Shown here piece by piece: positions 1 through 8,302 of a DNA stretch of 64,000 nt. Every line of letters starts with the position of its first letter. Position 1 is the first letter of the stretch. The stretch lies in assembly GCF_030814475.1 (NCBI RefSeq), contig NZ_JAUSVF010000004.1, positions 97,487 through 161,486 on the forward strand. The letters are read 5' to 3'. The translations under genes and the position numbers were made by a program. The notes beneath the pieces were generated by a model that saw only the letters and a program-made list of their open reading frames with translations, was not told where the DNA came from and ran no database searches. The stretch is from Pararhizobium capsulatum DSM 1112. Lineage in GTDB: Bacteria > Pseudomonadota > Alphaproteobacteria > Rhizobiales > Rhizobiaceae.

Positions 1-483
1 GATCAGCCAGGCATCGATTGTGCCAAGCCGCGCTTGGCGCCCGGAGGGCACGCGATCCAAAAGCCATTTCATCTTTGGACCTGGAAACATCGGGTCGATG
101 GGCAGACCGGTCAGGGCTTGTACGCGTGAGGCATGGCCTGCGGCAATGAACGCGGCGCAGGCGGGTGCGCTCCGACGGCATTGCCAGCTGACCACCGGGC
201 CAAGCGGCTCGCCGGTGACTGCGTCCCAGACGGTGACCGATTCGCGCTGGTTTGAAATTGCGATCCCGAGGATATCGGCCTCTGGTACTGCTTGCAGGCA
301 AATGGCAATTGCCTCCTGCACGGATGCCCAGATACGCAGGGGGCTTTGTTCTACCCAGCCGGGCTGCGGGTGTTCGATGCCGACGGAAGACGACCCGCGC
401 GACAAGATTTCTCCGGTCGTCGATACAAGCACCGCTTTGGAATTTGTGGTGCCCTGATCAATGGCGAGAATGGCGGTCGTCAT
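1..483 (-). CDS. FGGY-family carbohydrate kinase, partial (C-terminus beyond the window)
   Basis: Only the first 161 codons are present; the gene runs off the left edge. The protein opens with an ATPase-type phosphate-1 loop (AILAIDQGTTNSKAVLV, residues ~4-20) typical of xylulokinase/glycerol kinase FGGY enzymes, followed by the conserved GWVEQ and ISNQRES segments. Family members phosphorylate a sugar, ketose or polyol in the cytoplasm. The ATG has a CGGAG ribosome site upstream. It is the third gene of a leftward unit behind two transketolase subunits (79-nt gap), so it probably supplies a phosphorylated ketose. The substrate cannot be read from the N-terminus; xylulose, erythritol/glycerol or apulose kinases are all possible. 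Confidence 0.9.
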   Translation of the reverse strand, partial: MTTAILAIDQGTTNSKAVLVSTTGEILSRGSSSVGIEHPQPGWVEQSPLRIWASVQEAIAICLQAVPEADILGIAISNQRESVTVWDAVTGEPLGPVVSWQCRRSAPACAAFIAAGHASRVQALTGLPIDPMFPGPKMKWLLDRVPSGRQARLGTIDAWLI

Positions 484-562
484 AGCTGCTCCGACAGGCA
501 AGAATTGCAGGCGCGGCATCAGGGAGGCTCGCCACGCCCGGCACGTCATCTCATCCGCGATA

Positions 563-1531
563 TCAGCTGCGGCAAGACTTGCGTGCTATCAACGTGATGG
601 CCGCCTCGGCGATGGCGGACGGGGACATCCCGAATTCGTCTAGCAGGAATTCTGCCGATCCTGTCGGCGCGAAGATGCCGGGAACACCGAGGATTTTCAT
701 CGGCACAGGCGCCTCGGCCACCACGACTTCAGCGATGGCGGAGCCGAGACCACCAAAGGTGGAATGTTCTTCGGCCGTCAGAATGGCGCCGGTATCTTGA
801 GCTGCGGCCACCACTGCCTCGACATCAATAGGCCGGACGGTTGCCATGTTCAATACGCGCGCCTCGATGCCTTTTTCGGCGAGAAGCTTGGCCGCCGTTA
901 GAATGCGATGCGTGAGCGTGCCGTTAGCGATGAGCGTGACTGCATCGCCGTCCCGCAGCAGATTGGCCTTGCCGAGTTCGAATGTATGCCCAGCCGGCAG
1001 CAGGTCCGGCACCCCGACGCGCGATAGGCGCAGGAAGACCGGCCCCTCATAGGCTGCTGCCCATTCCACGGCCGCGGCTGTCTCGATCGAATCGCAGGGC
1101 GCGATCACCGGCAGGTTCGGCAAAACCCGAAGCCAGGCAAAGTCTTCAATGGAGTGGTGCGTCGGCCCAAGCTCGCCATAGGCCATGCCCGACGAAATGC
1201 CGACCAACTTCACATTGGCGTTCGAATAGGCGATGTCGGCCTTGACCTGTTCCAGGGATCGACCGGTCAGAAAGCAGGCGGCGCCGCAGACGAAGGGCAG
1301 GAGGCCGCCATTGGCAAGGCCAGCACCGACGCCCACCATGTTCTGTTCGGCGATGCCAACGTTTACCAGCCGCTCCGGCCATCTACCCTTGAATCCGCCC
1401 AGTTTGGACGAGCCTACCGAGTCATTGCACACCGCAACGATTTTGGCGTTGTCGGCCGCGAGACGTTCCAGCGTGGAAACAAAAGCATCCCGGCAGTCGT
1501 GAAGCTTGGGGGGAGTTGTCAAAGCATTCAT
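563..1531 (-). CDS. Transketolase, C-terminal subunit
   Basis: About 322 residues covering the pyrimidine-binding and C-terminal domains of transketolase. The catalytic Glu lies in VGIAEQNMVG (around residue 60), and GLGSAIAEVV is typical of the C-terminal domain. It must pair with the N-terminal subunit encoded just upstream. Their junction is TGATG, so ATG 1531 shares one base with the preceding stop; a GTG one codon earlier (1534) is also possible. The complex would move a two-carbon ketol unit between sugar phosphates. Full-length transketolases are one chain of about 660 residues; this split form usually marks a specialised catabolic locus rather than the housekeeping pentose phosphate pathway. 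Confidence 0.92.
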   Translation of the reverse strand: MNALTTPPKLHDCRDAFVSTLERLAADNAKIVAVCNDSVGSSKLGGFKGRWPERLVNVGIAEQNMVGVGAGLANGGLLPFVCGAACFLTGRSLEQVKADIAYSNANVKLVGISSGMAYGELGPTHHSIEDFAWLRVLPNLPVIAPCDSIETAAAVEWAAAYEGPVFLRLSRVGVPDLLPAGHTFELGKANLLRDGDAVTLIANGTLTHRILTAAKLLAEKGIEARVLNMATVRPIDVEAVVAAAQDTGAILTAEEHSTFGGLGSAIAEVVVAEAPVPMKILGVPGIFAPTGSAEFLLDEFGMSPSAIAEAAITLIARKSCRS

Positions 1532-2340
1532 CACATTGCCTCCGAAAGCTCAGCGACCGCGATCTTGTACTGCTCGGCGTTGGGAACCTTGTGGTGCCAG
1601 TCCACCGTGTCCTGCATAAACGAGATACCGTGTCCCTTGTTGGTATGGGCGACGATGCAGTGCGGACGATCGCCGCGCCGTTCGAGCGCGGAGATGATGT
1701 CCGCCATGTCATTGCCGTTGATCTCGGACACGGACCATCCGAACGCTTCCAGCTTGGCGGGGAACGGGGCCATATTGTTGGTATCCTTCAGGGAGGCACC
1801 CTGTTGGAAACGGTTGTGGTCGATGATCAGCGTCAGGTTGTCCAGGCGGAACTGTGCTGCTGATGAAATTGCCTCCCAGTTCGATCCTTCCTGCATCTCG
1901 CCATCACCGGTCATCACATAGGTGTGGTAGTTGGCGCCGGTTAACTTGGCTGCCTTGGCCATCCCGACGGCAACGGGCAGGCCGTGTCCAAGCGGGCCGG
2001 TGTTGGTCTCGACGCCTGGAACTTTGTTGCAGTTCGGATGTCCATTCAGACGCGAATGCGGCTTCAGGAAAGTGCTGATCTCTTCTTCAGAAATGAACCC
2101 GCGCTTGGCCAGAGTCACGTATAGAGCAAGGGCGACATGACCCTTCGAGAGGATGAAGCGATCGCGCTCTGGATGTTTCGGTTGATCCGGCCAGATCCGC
2201 AGTACGCGGAAATACAACGCGGTCAGAATGTCGATGGCCGACATCTCACCGCCGATATGGCCTGCGCCGGCTTCAAAAACCGCCTGCAGATCGCGAAGGC
2301 GAATCTGCCGGGCGATGCTGTCGAGATCGTTCGGCTGCAT
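1531..2340 (-). CDS. Transketolase, N-terminal (thiamine-diphosphate) subunit
   Basis: 269 residues matching the ThDP/Mg2+-binding half of transketolase: HIGGEMSAIDILTALYF near residue 30, GPLGHGLPVAVGMA near 118, and the GDGEMQEGSNWEAI metal/ThDP motif near 145. It is translationally coupled to the C-terminal subunit gene. It is the first gene of the leftward unit and is divergent from the plus-strand transporter. The 200-bp gap between them carries two copies of a TGCATAAATAT-type palindrome, so both directions are probably controlled together. Confidence 0.93.
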   Translation of the reverse strand: MQPNDLDSIARQIRLRDLQAVFEAGAGHIGGEMSAIDILTALYFRVLRIWPDQPKHPERDRFILSKGHVALALYVTLAKRGFISEEEISTFLKPHSRLNGHPNCNKVPGVETNTGPLGHGLPVAVGMAKAAKLTGANYHTYVMTGDGEMQEGSNWEAISSAAQFRLDNLTLIIDHNRFQQGASLKDTNNMAPFPAKLEAFGWSVSEINGNDMADIISALERRGDRPHCIVAHTNKGHGISFMQDTVDWHHKVPNAEQYKIAVAELSEAM

Positions 2341-2353
2341 GAATCCCTCTTAG

Positions 2354-2367
2354 TGCATAAATATTCA
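2354..2367 (+). promoter_or_regulatory. Operator-like motif, copy 1 (TGCATAAATATTCA)
   Basis: A 14-base motif just upstream of the transketolase start. It matches, with one mismatch, the reverse complement of the near-palindrome at 2493-2506 and is matched 13/14 by a copy at 6994-7007. Recurrence upstream of three transcription units of one locus suggests binding by one regulator, which is not encoded in the window. The regulator family is not known. Confidence 0.5.
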
Positions 2368-2492
2368 TTCGTTTATATAATTGCAAGATTGGCCTTTAAG
2401 TCAAGCGCAATTCACATTTGAGGTAAAAATATAGACCGAAAATCCAGGTTGACAGAGATGCAATCGATACTATAGGAATTTACAGACAGACA

Positions 2493-2506
2493 TGCATATT
2501 TATGCA
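2493..2506 (-). promoter_or_regulatory. Operator-like near-palindrome, copy 2 (TGCATATTTATGCA)
   Basis: TGCATA-TT-TATGCA, a 6+6 palindrome with a 2-base centre, 36 bases before the permease start. It lies in a gap with no gene, between the divergent transketolase and sugar-permease units. The position is suitable for repression of the rightward promoter. Confidence 0.5.
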
Positions 2507-2541
2507 CGCGTCTTTTATGGGCTGGTTTCGAGGAGGATGCT

Positions 2542-3519
2542 ATGCTTGCAGCTACGAAGGAGAGGCACGGTATCGCTGCTGGCCAGATTTTTGCCTCGCT
2601 GCGCGGGGCAACAGGACCGCTTATCGGCTTGCTTCTCCTGTGTCTTTTTCTGACCTTTGCAACCGACAAATTTCTTTCGATCCGCAACTTTCTCAACGTC
2701 TTGGATCAAATCACGGTGCTGGGTGTAATGGCCGTGGGCATGACCATGGTTATCCTCATCGGCGGCATCGACCTGGCCGTGGGGTCGGTCATGGCGCTGG
2801 CAATGATGGTCGTCGGCTACCTGAACGTCGTTGTCGGGGTCCCGATGGGCATTGCCATCCCCGCAGCGCTGCTGGTGGCGTCGCTGAACGGCCTTATCGC
2901 CGGGCTTCTTATCACGCGGTTCAACGTGCCTGCGTTCATTGCCACCCTAGCCATGATGTCGATCTCTCGCGGCATTGCCAATATGATTACCGACGGACAG
3001 CAGATCATCGGATTTCCCGCATGGTTTAACATGATGGCCATCGTGCGCTTCGGCGGCTTCCTGACGTTGACAGTTGCGGTGATGTTTGTCGTGTTCCTGA
3101 TTGGCCTGCTCTACCAGCGCTACCGCCATGGAGGCCGCATTCTCTATGCCATCGGCGGCAACGCGGAAGTGGCGCGGCTGGCGGGAATAAACGTGCAGCT
3201 GGCCACCGTGCTTGTTTACGTCGTCTGCAGTTTTCTGGCTGGTTTGTCGGGCATGGTTCTCGCAGCGCGCCTCGACTCGGTGCAGCCCTCATCCGGTGTA
3301 TCCTACGAGCTGGACGCCATCGCGGCCGTCGTCATCGGTGGCACCTCGCTGTCCGGCGGCACAGGCGGTATCGGCGGCACTATTATCGGCGTGCTCATCA
3401 TTGGCGTGCTGCGCAACGGCCTTAACCTCCTTAGCGTTTCGCCTTTCTTACAGCAGGTGATCATTGGCGCGGTCATTGTCCTCGCCGTCACTGCCGAAAC
3501 CTATCGCAAACGGAAGTAA
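2542..3519 (+). CDS. CUT2 sugar ABC transporter permease (RbsC family)
   Basis: 325 residues with 8-10 hydrophobic segments and the RbsC/AraH-type signatures MVILIGGIDLAVGSVMAL (around residue 70), RFNVPAFIATLAMMSISRG (around 130) and AVVIGGTSLSGGTGGIGGT (near the C-terminus). It forms the inner-membrane channel of a ribose-type importer. The start is supported by AGGAGG at 2531-2536. It is the first gene of a permease-SBP-ATPase-SDR unit. The sugar cannot be read from sequence, but the surrounding kinase and transketolase suggest a pentose, tetritol or branched sugar. Confidence 0.95.
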   Translation: MLAATKERHGIAAGQIFASLRGATGPLIGLLLLCLFLTFATDKFLSIRNFLNVLDQITVLGVMAVGMTMVILIGGIDLAVGSVMALAMMVVGYLNVVVGVPMGIAIPAALLVASLNGLIAGLLITRFNVPAFIATLAMMSISRGIANMITDGQQIIGFPAWFNMMAIVRFGGFLTLTVAVMFVVFLIGLLYQRYRHGGRILYAIGGNAEVARLAGINVQLATVLVYVVCSFLAGLSGMVLAARLDSVQPSSGVSYELDAIAAVVIGGTSLSGGTGGIGGTIIGVLIIGVLRNGLNLLSVSPFLQQVIIGAVIVLAVTAETYRKRK

Positions 3520-3531
3520 CCAAATTTTCAT

Positions 3532-3551
3532 CCGGGGCGAGGACGCCCCGG
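3532..3551 (+). terminator. Intercistronic stem-loop between permease and binding-protein genes
   Basis: CCGGGGCG-AGGA-CGCCCCGG, a perfect 8-bp stem with a 4-base loop, flanked by complementary TTTTCA/TGAAAA. It lies in the gap before the SBP gene. There is no T-run, so it is more likely an mRNA-stabilising or processing hairpin, or a partial attenuator, than a full terminator. Confidence 0.5.
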
Positions 3552-3641
3552 GTTCTGAAAATGGCAAGCAATAGTGCGGGCCGGCAAGAGAGGTCTCCGG
3601 CAATGGCAGGAAACCGACACGTTCAACTCGGAGGAAAAACC

Positions 3642-4580
3642 ATGAAACTGTCCAAGCTGATAATGGCAGCCACCGCGGCTACATTTCTGATGTCCCCGCT
3701 CGGCGCTTCCGCCGCGGAGGTCAAAAAGATCGGGCTCGCTGTGCCGAACCTTCAGGCGGACTTCTTCAACCAGATCAAACTCGGCGTCGAAAAGTATGCC
3801 AAAGAAAAAGGTCTCGAAGTAATTGTCGTTGACGCGAAGAACGACACCGCGACCCAGGTCAGCCAAGTTCAGGACTTGATGACCCAGGGAATTGACGCGT
3901 TTATCTATATCCCGGCTGGGGCGGCTGCAGCGGCGGTACCGACCCGCCTTGCACGTGAAGCCGGCATTCCGGTGATCAACGTCGACCGTGTTCCCGACGG
4001 TGCGCCGGGCGACACCTTCATCGCCGGGGAAAGCGTCGAATCCGCCTACGCCGTATGCAAGCACATCATCGAGAAGGCTGGGGGCAAGGGCAAGATGGCC
4101 ATCATCCACGGCCAGAAGGGCACAACGCCGGAGGTAGACCGCTTCACGGGTTGCAAGCGCGCCATCGACGAAAACAAGGGCGTGGAACTTGTCGACCAGC
4201 AGTGGAGCCAGATGTGGTCGGCCGACGAGGGCTTCTCGATCGCCCAGAACATGCTCCAGGCGAACCCCGACATCACGATCATCTTTGGACAGGCCGACGG
4301 TTTGGCCATGGGGGCGGCGAAGGCCATGGACGTCGCTAACCTCTCCGACAAGGTGATCATCGGCGGTTATGATGGCGATGTTTCTGCTCTCGAATACCTT
4401 GCAAAGTGCAAGGGTCCGTTCATCGCGACTGCTACTCAGAGCACGCAGAAGATGGGGGTCCTCGCGGTTGAATCGGCTCTGGCCGTGGCCGCAGGCCAGA
4501 AGGTCGAAGCGCGTCAGACCCCGAATGCCGTTCTGACGACCTGCGACAATGCGCCGGAATTCGTGAAGAGCCATCCGTAA
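3642..4580 (+). CDS. Sugar ABC transporter substrate-binding protein (RbsB-like)
   Basis: 312 residues: a signal peptide (MKLSKLIMAATAATFLMSP, cleavage near ASAAE) followed by a periplasmic-binding-protein-type-1 fold. Typical RbsB-like segments are LQADFFNQIKLGVEKYAKEKG, DLMTQGIDAFIYIPAG and IIGGYDGD. It captures sugar in the periplasm for the adjoining permease and ATPase. I chose ATG 3642 because GGAGG at 3630 sits correctly and the signal peptide starts there; the in-frame start 27 codons earlier would bury the signal peptide. Confidence 0.93.
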   Translation: MKLSKLIMAATAATFLMSPLGASAAEVKKIGLAVPNLQADFFNQIKLGVEKYAKEKGLEVIVVDAKNDTATQVSQVQDLMTQGIDAFIYIPAGAAAAAVPTRLAREAGIPVINVDRVPDGAPGDTFIAGESVESAYAVCKHIIEKAGGKGKMAIIHGQKGTTPEVDRFTGCKRAIDENKGVELVDQQWSQMWSADEGFSIAQNMLQANPDITIIFGQADGLAMGAAKAMDVANLSDKVIIGGYDGDVSALEYLAKCKGPFIATATQSTQKMGVLAVESALAVAAGQKVEARQTPNAVLTTCDNAPEFVKSHP

Positions 4581-4610
4581 CCTGTCTTGATAGCGAAAGG
4601 CAGTAGCGCA

Positions 4611-6098
4611 ATGACAACTTACTCGTCCATCCTGTCGCTCCGTGGCATCCAGAAATCCTACGGTCCGGTCAAGGTGTTACACGGCATCGATTTCGATGTT
4701 CGTCCCGGAGAAGTCGTGGCGCTGCTGGGCGAAAACGGTGCTGGAAAATCGACCCTGTCGAACATTATTTCCGGCACCGTCCAGCCCTCGGCCGGAGATA
4801 TGACGTGGCTTGGGGCGGCATACGCACCCGCCACGCCCCGCGCTGCTATGGACTCGGGCGTCGGCATGATCCACCAGGAACTGAAACTTCTGCCGAAATT
4901 ATCGATTGCGGAGAACATCTTCCTCGGCCGCTATCCGATGAAAGGCGGTCGGATCGACAGAAGGGCCATGGAAGAGCGCGCGCGCGCTGGCTTGCACAGG
5001 CTCGGTCTTGATATTTCGCCCGATCGACTTGTCGAAGGATTGTCGACCGGAAGACAACAGTTGATCGAGATTGCCAAGGCGTTGACCCTTAACGCCCGGC
5101 TGCTGATCCTCGACGAGCCTACTGCCGCACTTGGCGGCGATGAAACCCAGCTTCTGTTCCAACAGATCCAGCGTCTCAAGTTGGAGGGCGTGGGTATCGT
5201 TTACATCTCGCATCGGCTTGAAGAGATCCGGCTGATTGCCGACCGCATCGTCGTGATGCGCGATGGTGCAAAAGTAAAGGAATTCGCCAACGGCGACGTA
5301 CCTGTTCGCACTATCGTTGAGGCAATGGTCGGGCGCCCCCTGGAGCGCATGTTTCCCGCATTACCGGCGGCGGCCGACGAGGTAACGCTTGAAGTTCGCG
5401 ATCTGACATCACCGTCCAATTCATTTCGCAACATCAGTTTTACGGTTCGCAAGGGCGAGATTTTTGGGATAGCCGGCCTGATGGGCGCCGGCCGTACGGA
5501 ACTTGTTCGCGCCATTACCGGGGCCGACCCAATTTCCGCTGGCGAGGTGCTGCTGCACGGCAAGCCCGTCACGCCGCGCTCGCCCATAGACGCGATCCGC
5601 AACGGCATCGTGTTGGTGCCGGAAGATAGAAAGCTCCAGGGCGTGGTGCTCGATCACTCGATTGCGGAAAACATCGCTTACGCCAATCTCGGCAGAATCT
5701 CCCGCAAGGGCTGGATCTCGTCACGGCGGCTCCGTCAGTTCGCCGATGAATATATCAGGAGGTTCGGCGTCAAGGGGCGCGGCGAACAGAAGGCCGGTGA
5801 ACTCAGCGGCGGCAACCAGCAGAAAGTGGTGCTGGCCAAATGGCTGGCCCGCAAGCCGCGGGTCGTAGTGCTGGACGAACCCACGCGCGGCATCGATGTT
5901 GGTGCCCGATCGTCGATCTATGATCTGATCATTGATTTGGCCCGCGAAGGCGTCGCCGTAGTCGTGGTCAGTTCGGATCTCGAGGAAGTACTAGGGGTCT
6001 CCAGCCGCATCATGGTCATGGCACAGGGCAAGCAGGCCGGCATTCTAGACCGCAAGGACGCAAACGACGTCTCGGTCATGGAACTGGCAACCATCTGA
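4611..6098 (+). CDS. Sugar ABC transporter ATP-binding protein, two NBDs (RbsA family)
   Basis: About 495 residues with two nucleotide-binding domains. The first has Walker A GENGAGKST (around residue 42), signature LSTGRQQL and Walker B LLILDEPTAAL. The second has a degenerate Walker A (GLMGAGRTEL), a good signature LSGGNQQKV and Walker B VVVLDEPTRGID. A catalytically weak second P-loop is normal for CUT2 ATPases. ATG 4611 is preferred over an upstream TTG because GAAAGG lies about 10 bases before it. It powers import by the two preceding gene products. Confidence 0.95.
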   Translation: MTTYSSILSLRGIQKSYGPVKVLHGIDFDVRPGEVVALLGENGAGKSTLSNIISGTVQPSAGDMTWLGAAYAPATPRAAMDSGVGMIHQELKLLPKLSIAENIFLGRYPMKGGRIDRRAMEERARAGLHRLGLDISPDRLVEGLSTGRQQLIEIAKALTLNARLLILDEPTAALGGDETQLLFQQIQRLKLEGVGIVYISHRLEEIRLIADRIVVMRDGAKVKEFANGDVPVRTIVEAMVGRPLERMFPALPAAADEVTLEVRDLTSPSNSFRNISFTVRKGEIFGIAGLMGAGRTELVRAITGADPISAGEVLLHGKPVTPRSPIDAIRNGIVLVPEDRKLQGVVLDHSIAENIAYANLGRISRKGWISSRRLRQFADEYIRRFGVKGRGEQKAGELSGGNQQKVVLAKWLARKPRVVVLDEPTRGIDVGARSSIYDLIIDLAREGVAVVVVSSDLEEVLGVSSRIMVMAQGKQAGILDRKDANDVSVMELATI

Positions 6099-6114
6099 AC
6101 AGGGAATATACCGA

Positions 6115-6903
6115 ATGTCTGATATCGCTCTCCAGGCGCCAAAATTATTCGATCTTTCCGGTAGTGTCGCACTCGTGACAGGTGGTGGTAGCGGCATCGG
6201 CCAGCGCATTGCCATAGGGCTGGCGCAATGCGGGGCCGATGTCGCCCTACTTGATCGGCGCACCGATGACGGGCTGGCCAATACTGCTGATTTCATCGCC
6301 AAGGCGGGCCGACGCAGTATCCAGATTGCTGCAGACGTGACCAGCAGCGCAGCGCTCAACGATGCAGTCGCCCGCACCGAAGCGGAACTCGGCACCTTGA
6401 CCCTCGCGGTCAACGCAGCCGGCATCGCCAACGCCAACCCGGCCGAGGAGATGGAGGAAAGTCAGTTCCAGACGATGATCGACATCAACCTGAAAGGCGT
6501 GTTCCTTTCCTGCCAGGCCGAATCCCGCGCGATGTTGAAAAACGGCCGCGGTGCGATCGTCAACATCGCCTCGATGTCCGGTGTCATCGTCAATCGCGGC
6601 CTCAACCAATGCCACTACAACGCCTCGAAAGCCGGCGTCATCCACATGTCGAAATCTATGGCGATGGAGTGGGTCGGCCGCGGAATTCGGGTAAACACCA
6701 TCAGCCCGGGCTATACCGCTACGCCGATGAACACCCGCCCGGAAATGATCCACCAGACAAAGCTCTTCGAGGAGCAGACCCCGATGCAGCGCATGGCCTC
6801 CGTGGACGAGATGGTTGGTCCAGCGGTGTTCCTTCTGTCGAACGCCGCAAGTTTCGTTACCGGGGTCGACCTCCTGGTCGATGGCGGATTCTGCTGCTGG
6901 TGA
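6115..6903 (+). CDS. SDR-family NAD(P)-dependent dehydrogenase
   Basis: 262 residues of the classical short-chain dehydrogenase fold: cofactor loop TGGGSGIG at 22-29, NAAG near residue 101, the Ser of NIASMSG, and YNASK at about 168-172. The C-terminus (VTGVDLLVDGGFCCW) is typical of polyol and sugar dehydrogenases. It follows the ATPase gene by 16 bases with AGGGAA as ribosome site, so it is cotranscribed. A likely role is oxidising the imported polyol or sugar to the ketose used by the kinase and transketolase; this is inferred from context. Confidence 0.88.
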   Translation: MSDIALQAPKLFDLSGSVALVTGGGSGIGQRIAIGLAQCGADVALLDRRTDDGLANTADFIAKAGRRSIQIAADVTSSAALNDAVARTEAELGTLTLAVNAAGIANANPAEEMEESQFQTMIDINLKGVFLSCQAESRAMLKNGRGAIVNIASMSGVIVNRGLNQCHYNASKAGVIHMSKSMAMEWVGRGIRVNTISPGYTATPMNTRPEMIHQTKLFEEQTPMQRMASVDEMVGPAVFLLSNAASFVTGVDLLVDGGFCCW

Positions 6904-7301
6904 GCCGATAAGATCGCAAATTTCCGCCGGGCGAATTAGCGAGGAAGCTGGACTTGATGGGGGCGTTAATTAACATGCATATTAATCGCGATTTGCATAA
7001 ATATCCAACGTCAATTCTCACCGTCACTACTGATGTTTGTCTCGCGCAAGATAACAGTTGCAACGGAATAGTCTCTGGAGGGCCTTGCATACCCGCAGAA
7101 ATCACCAAAGCGGCATTGAGTTCCGGCGTAAGGGGTCCGCGCTGAACGCCTCTGCAAGTTTCCGCCGCGGCATCTGGCCTCTCCAATCGGGATCGCTGGG
7201 ATTGCATCGGCACGCAGTATCGCATGGCCGGCAACGGGAGACATGCGGTGAAATGCCGGCGATCGGGGAGCGGCCGCCGGACAATCAAAGGGAGAGAGAA
7301 A
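6904..7301 (+). promoter_or_regulatory. 398-bp intergenic control region with a third operator-like copy
   Basis: No convincing gene is present. TGCATAAATATCCA at 6994-7007 matches the copy at 2354 in 13/14 positions. ATGCATATTAAT at 6975-6986 resembles half of the 2493 site. The region is long enough for an independent promoter for the second transporter. Confidence 0.5.
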
Positions 7302-8252
7302 ATGAAATTCAACCATGTACTGGCCGGATTTGTTCTTGCTTCGGCTCTTGCTACATCCACCGCTTTTGCCTTCGATCAGGGCGACCTGATCAAACCCGTC
7401 GGCAAGACCCTCAGTATCGTATTTATTCCGAAGGTAGTGCATCCTTGGTACGAAGTGGTCGCAGCCGGCGCCACTAAGGCCGCTGAGGAGCTCAAAGTCG
7501 AAGGTATCACCGTCGATGTCGTGTGGGACTCACCGCCGCAAGCCGACGTCGCTGATCACAACCGCCGAATCGAGACCAATATCGGCCGCCATCCAGACGG
7601 TCTTGCCGTTTCCTGTCTCGATCCGGGAACGAATGTCCAGCTTCTCGGCGAAGCCGTGAAAGCCGGCGTCAACCTCATCACATTCGACACATTCTGCGCG
7701 GAAGATTTCGATTTCGTCGGCCACAAGGGCGACTATCAGGACGGTTCCGACCTGGCGGAGTTCCTGGCCGAGAAGATTGGCGATGAAGGCGAAGTCGGTA
7801 TTCTGGCCGGCAGTTTGACTGCAACCAATCATGCAGCGCGCGTCAAAGGGTTCAAGGAGACCATTGCCAAGCACCCGAACATCAAAGTCGTTTTTGAACA
7901 GCCCGACGATGATGATCTCGAAAAGGCTGTGAACCTGACCGAAAACGCACTTCAGGCGAATCCGAATCTGAAGGGCATCTTCGGCGCCAATGCCTCTAAC
8001 CCCATTGGTGCGGCACGTGCTGTGCAGAACGCCGGTAAAGCAGGAGCCATCACCATCGTTGGCATGGACGACCTGCCCGAAACGCTCCAGTTTATCAAGG
8101 ACGGCGTCATCGCAGGCGTGAAGGCGCAGCGCCAGTGGGAGATCGGCTACTGGGCCGTAAGATATCTTGTCGCCAAGAATCAGAACCACACAATCCCCCA
8201 TGAACATGCCACTGGGTCCCAGATCCTGACGAAGGAGCTTCTTGGAAACTAG
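7302..8252 (+). CDS. Second CUT2 sugar substrate-binding protein
   Basis: 316 residues with a signal peptide (MKFNHVLAGFVLASALATS, cleavage near AFAF) and a type-1 periplasmic-binding fold. Landmarks are IVFIPKVVHPWYEVVAAGA, NIGRHPDGLAVSCLDPG, GILAGSLTATNHAARVKGF and ITIVGMDDLPETLQFIKDG. It diverges clearly from the SBP at 3642, so the locus has two different binding proteins. ATG 7302 has GGGAGAG upstream and starts the signal peptide; the longer in-frame start is rejected. Confidence 0.93.
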   Translation: MKFNHVLAGFVLASALATSTAFAFDQGDLIKPVGKTLSIVFIPKVVHPWYEVVAAGATKAAEELKVEGITVDVVWDSPPQADVADHNRRIETNIGRHPDGLAVSCLDPGTNVQLLGEAVKAGVNLITFDTFCAEDFDFVGHKGDYQDGSDLAEFLAEKIGDEGEVGILAGSLTATNHAARVKGFKETIAKHPNIKVVFEQPDDDDLEKAVNLTENALQANPNLKGIFGANASNPIGAARAVQNAGKAGAITIVGMDDLPETLQFIKDGVIAGVKAQRQWEIGYWAVRYLVAKNQNHTIPHEHATGSQILTKELLGN

Positions 8253-8263
8253 AAACTTCCGAA

Positions 8264-8285
8264 AGGGGGGCGCTTGCGCTCCCCT
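8264..8285 (+). terminator. Stem-loop after binding-protein gene
   Basis: AGGGGGGCGC and GCGCTCCCCT pair at 9 of 10 positions, the exception being a G-T wobble, between the SBP stop and the ATPase start. It is probably an attenuating or stabilising hairpin favouring SBP expression over the downstream genes. Confidence 0.45.
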
Positions 8286-8302
8286 CATCTGGAGACCTAT
8301 TC

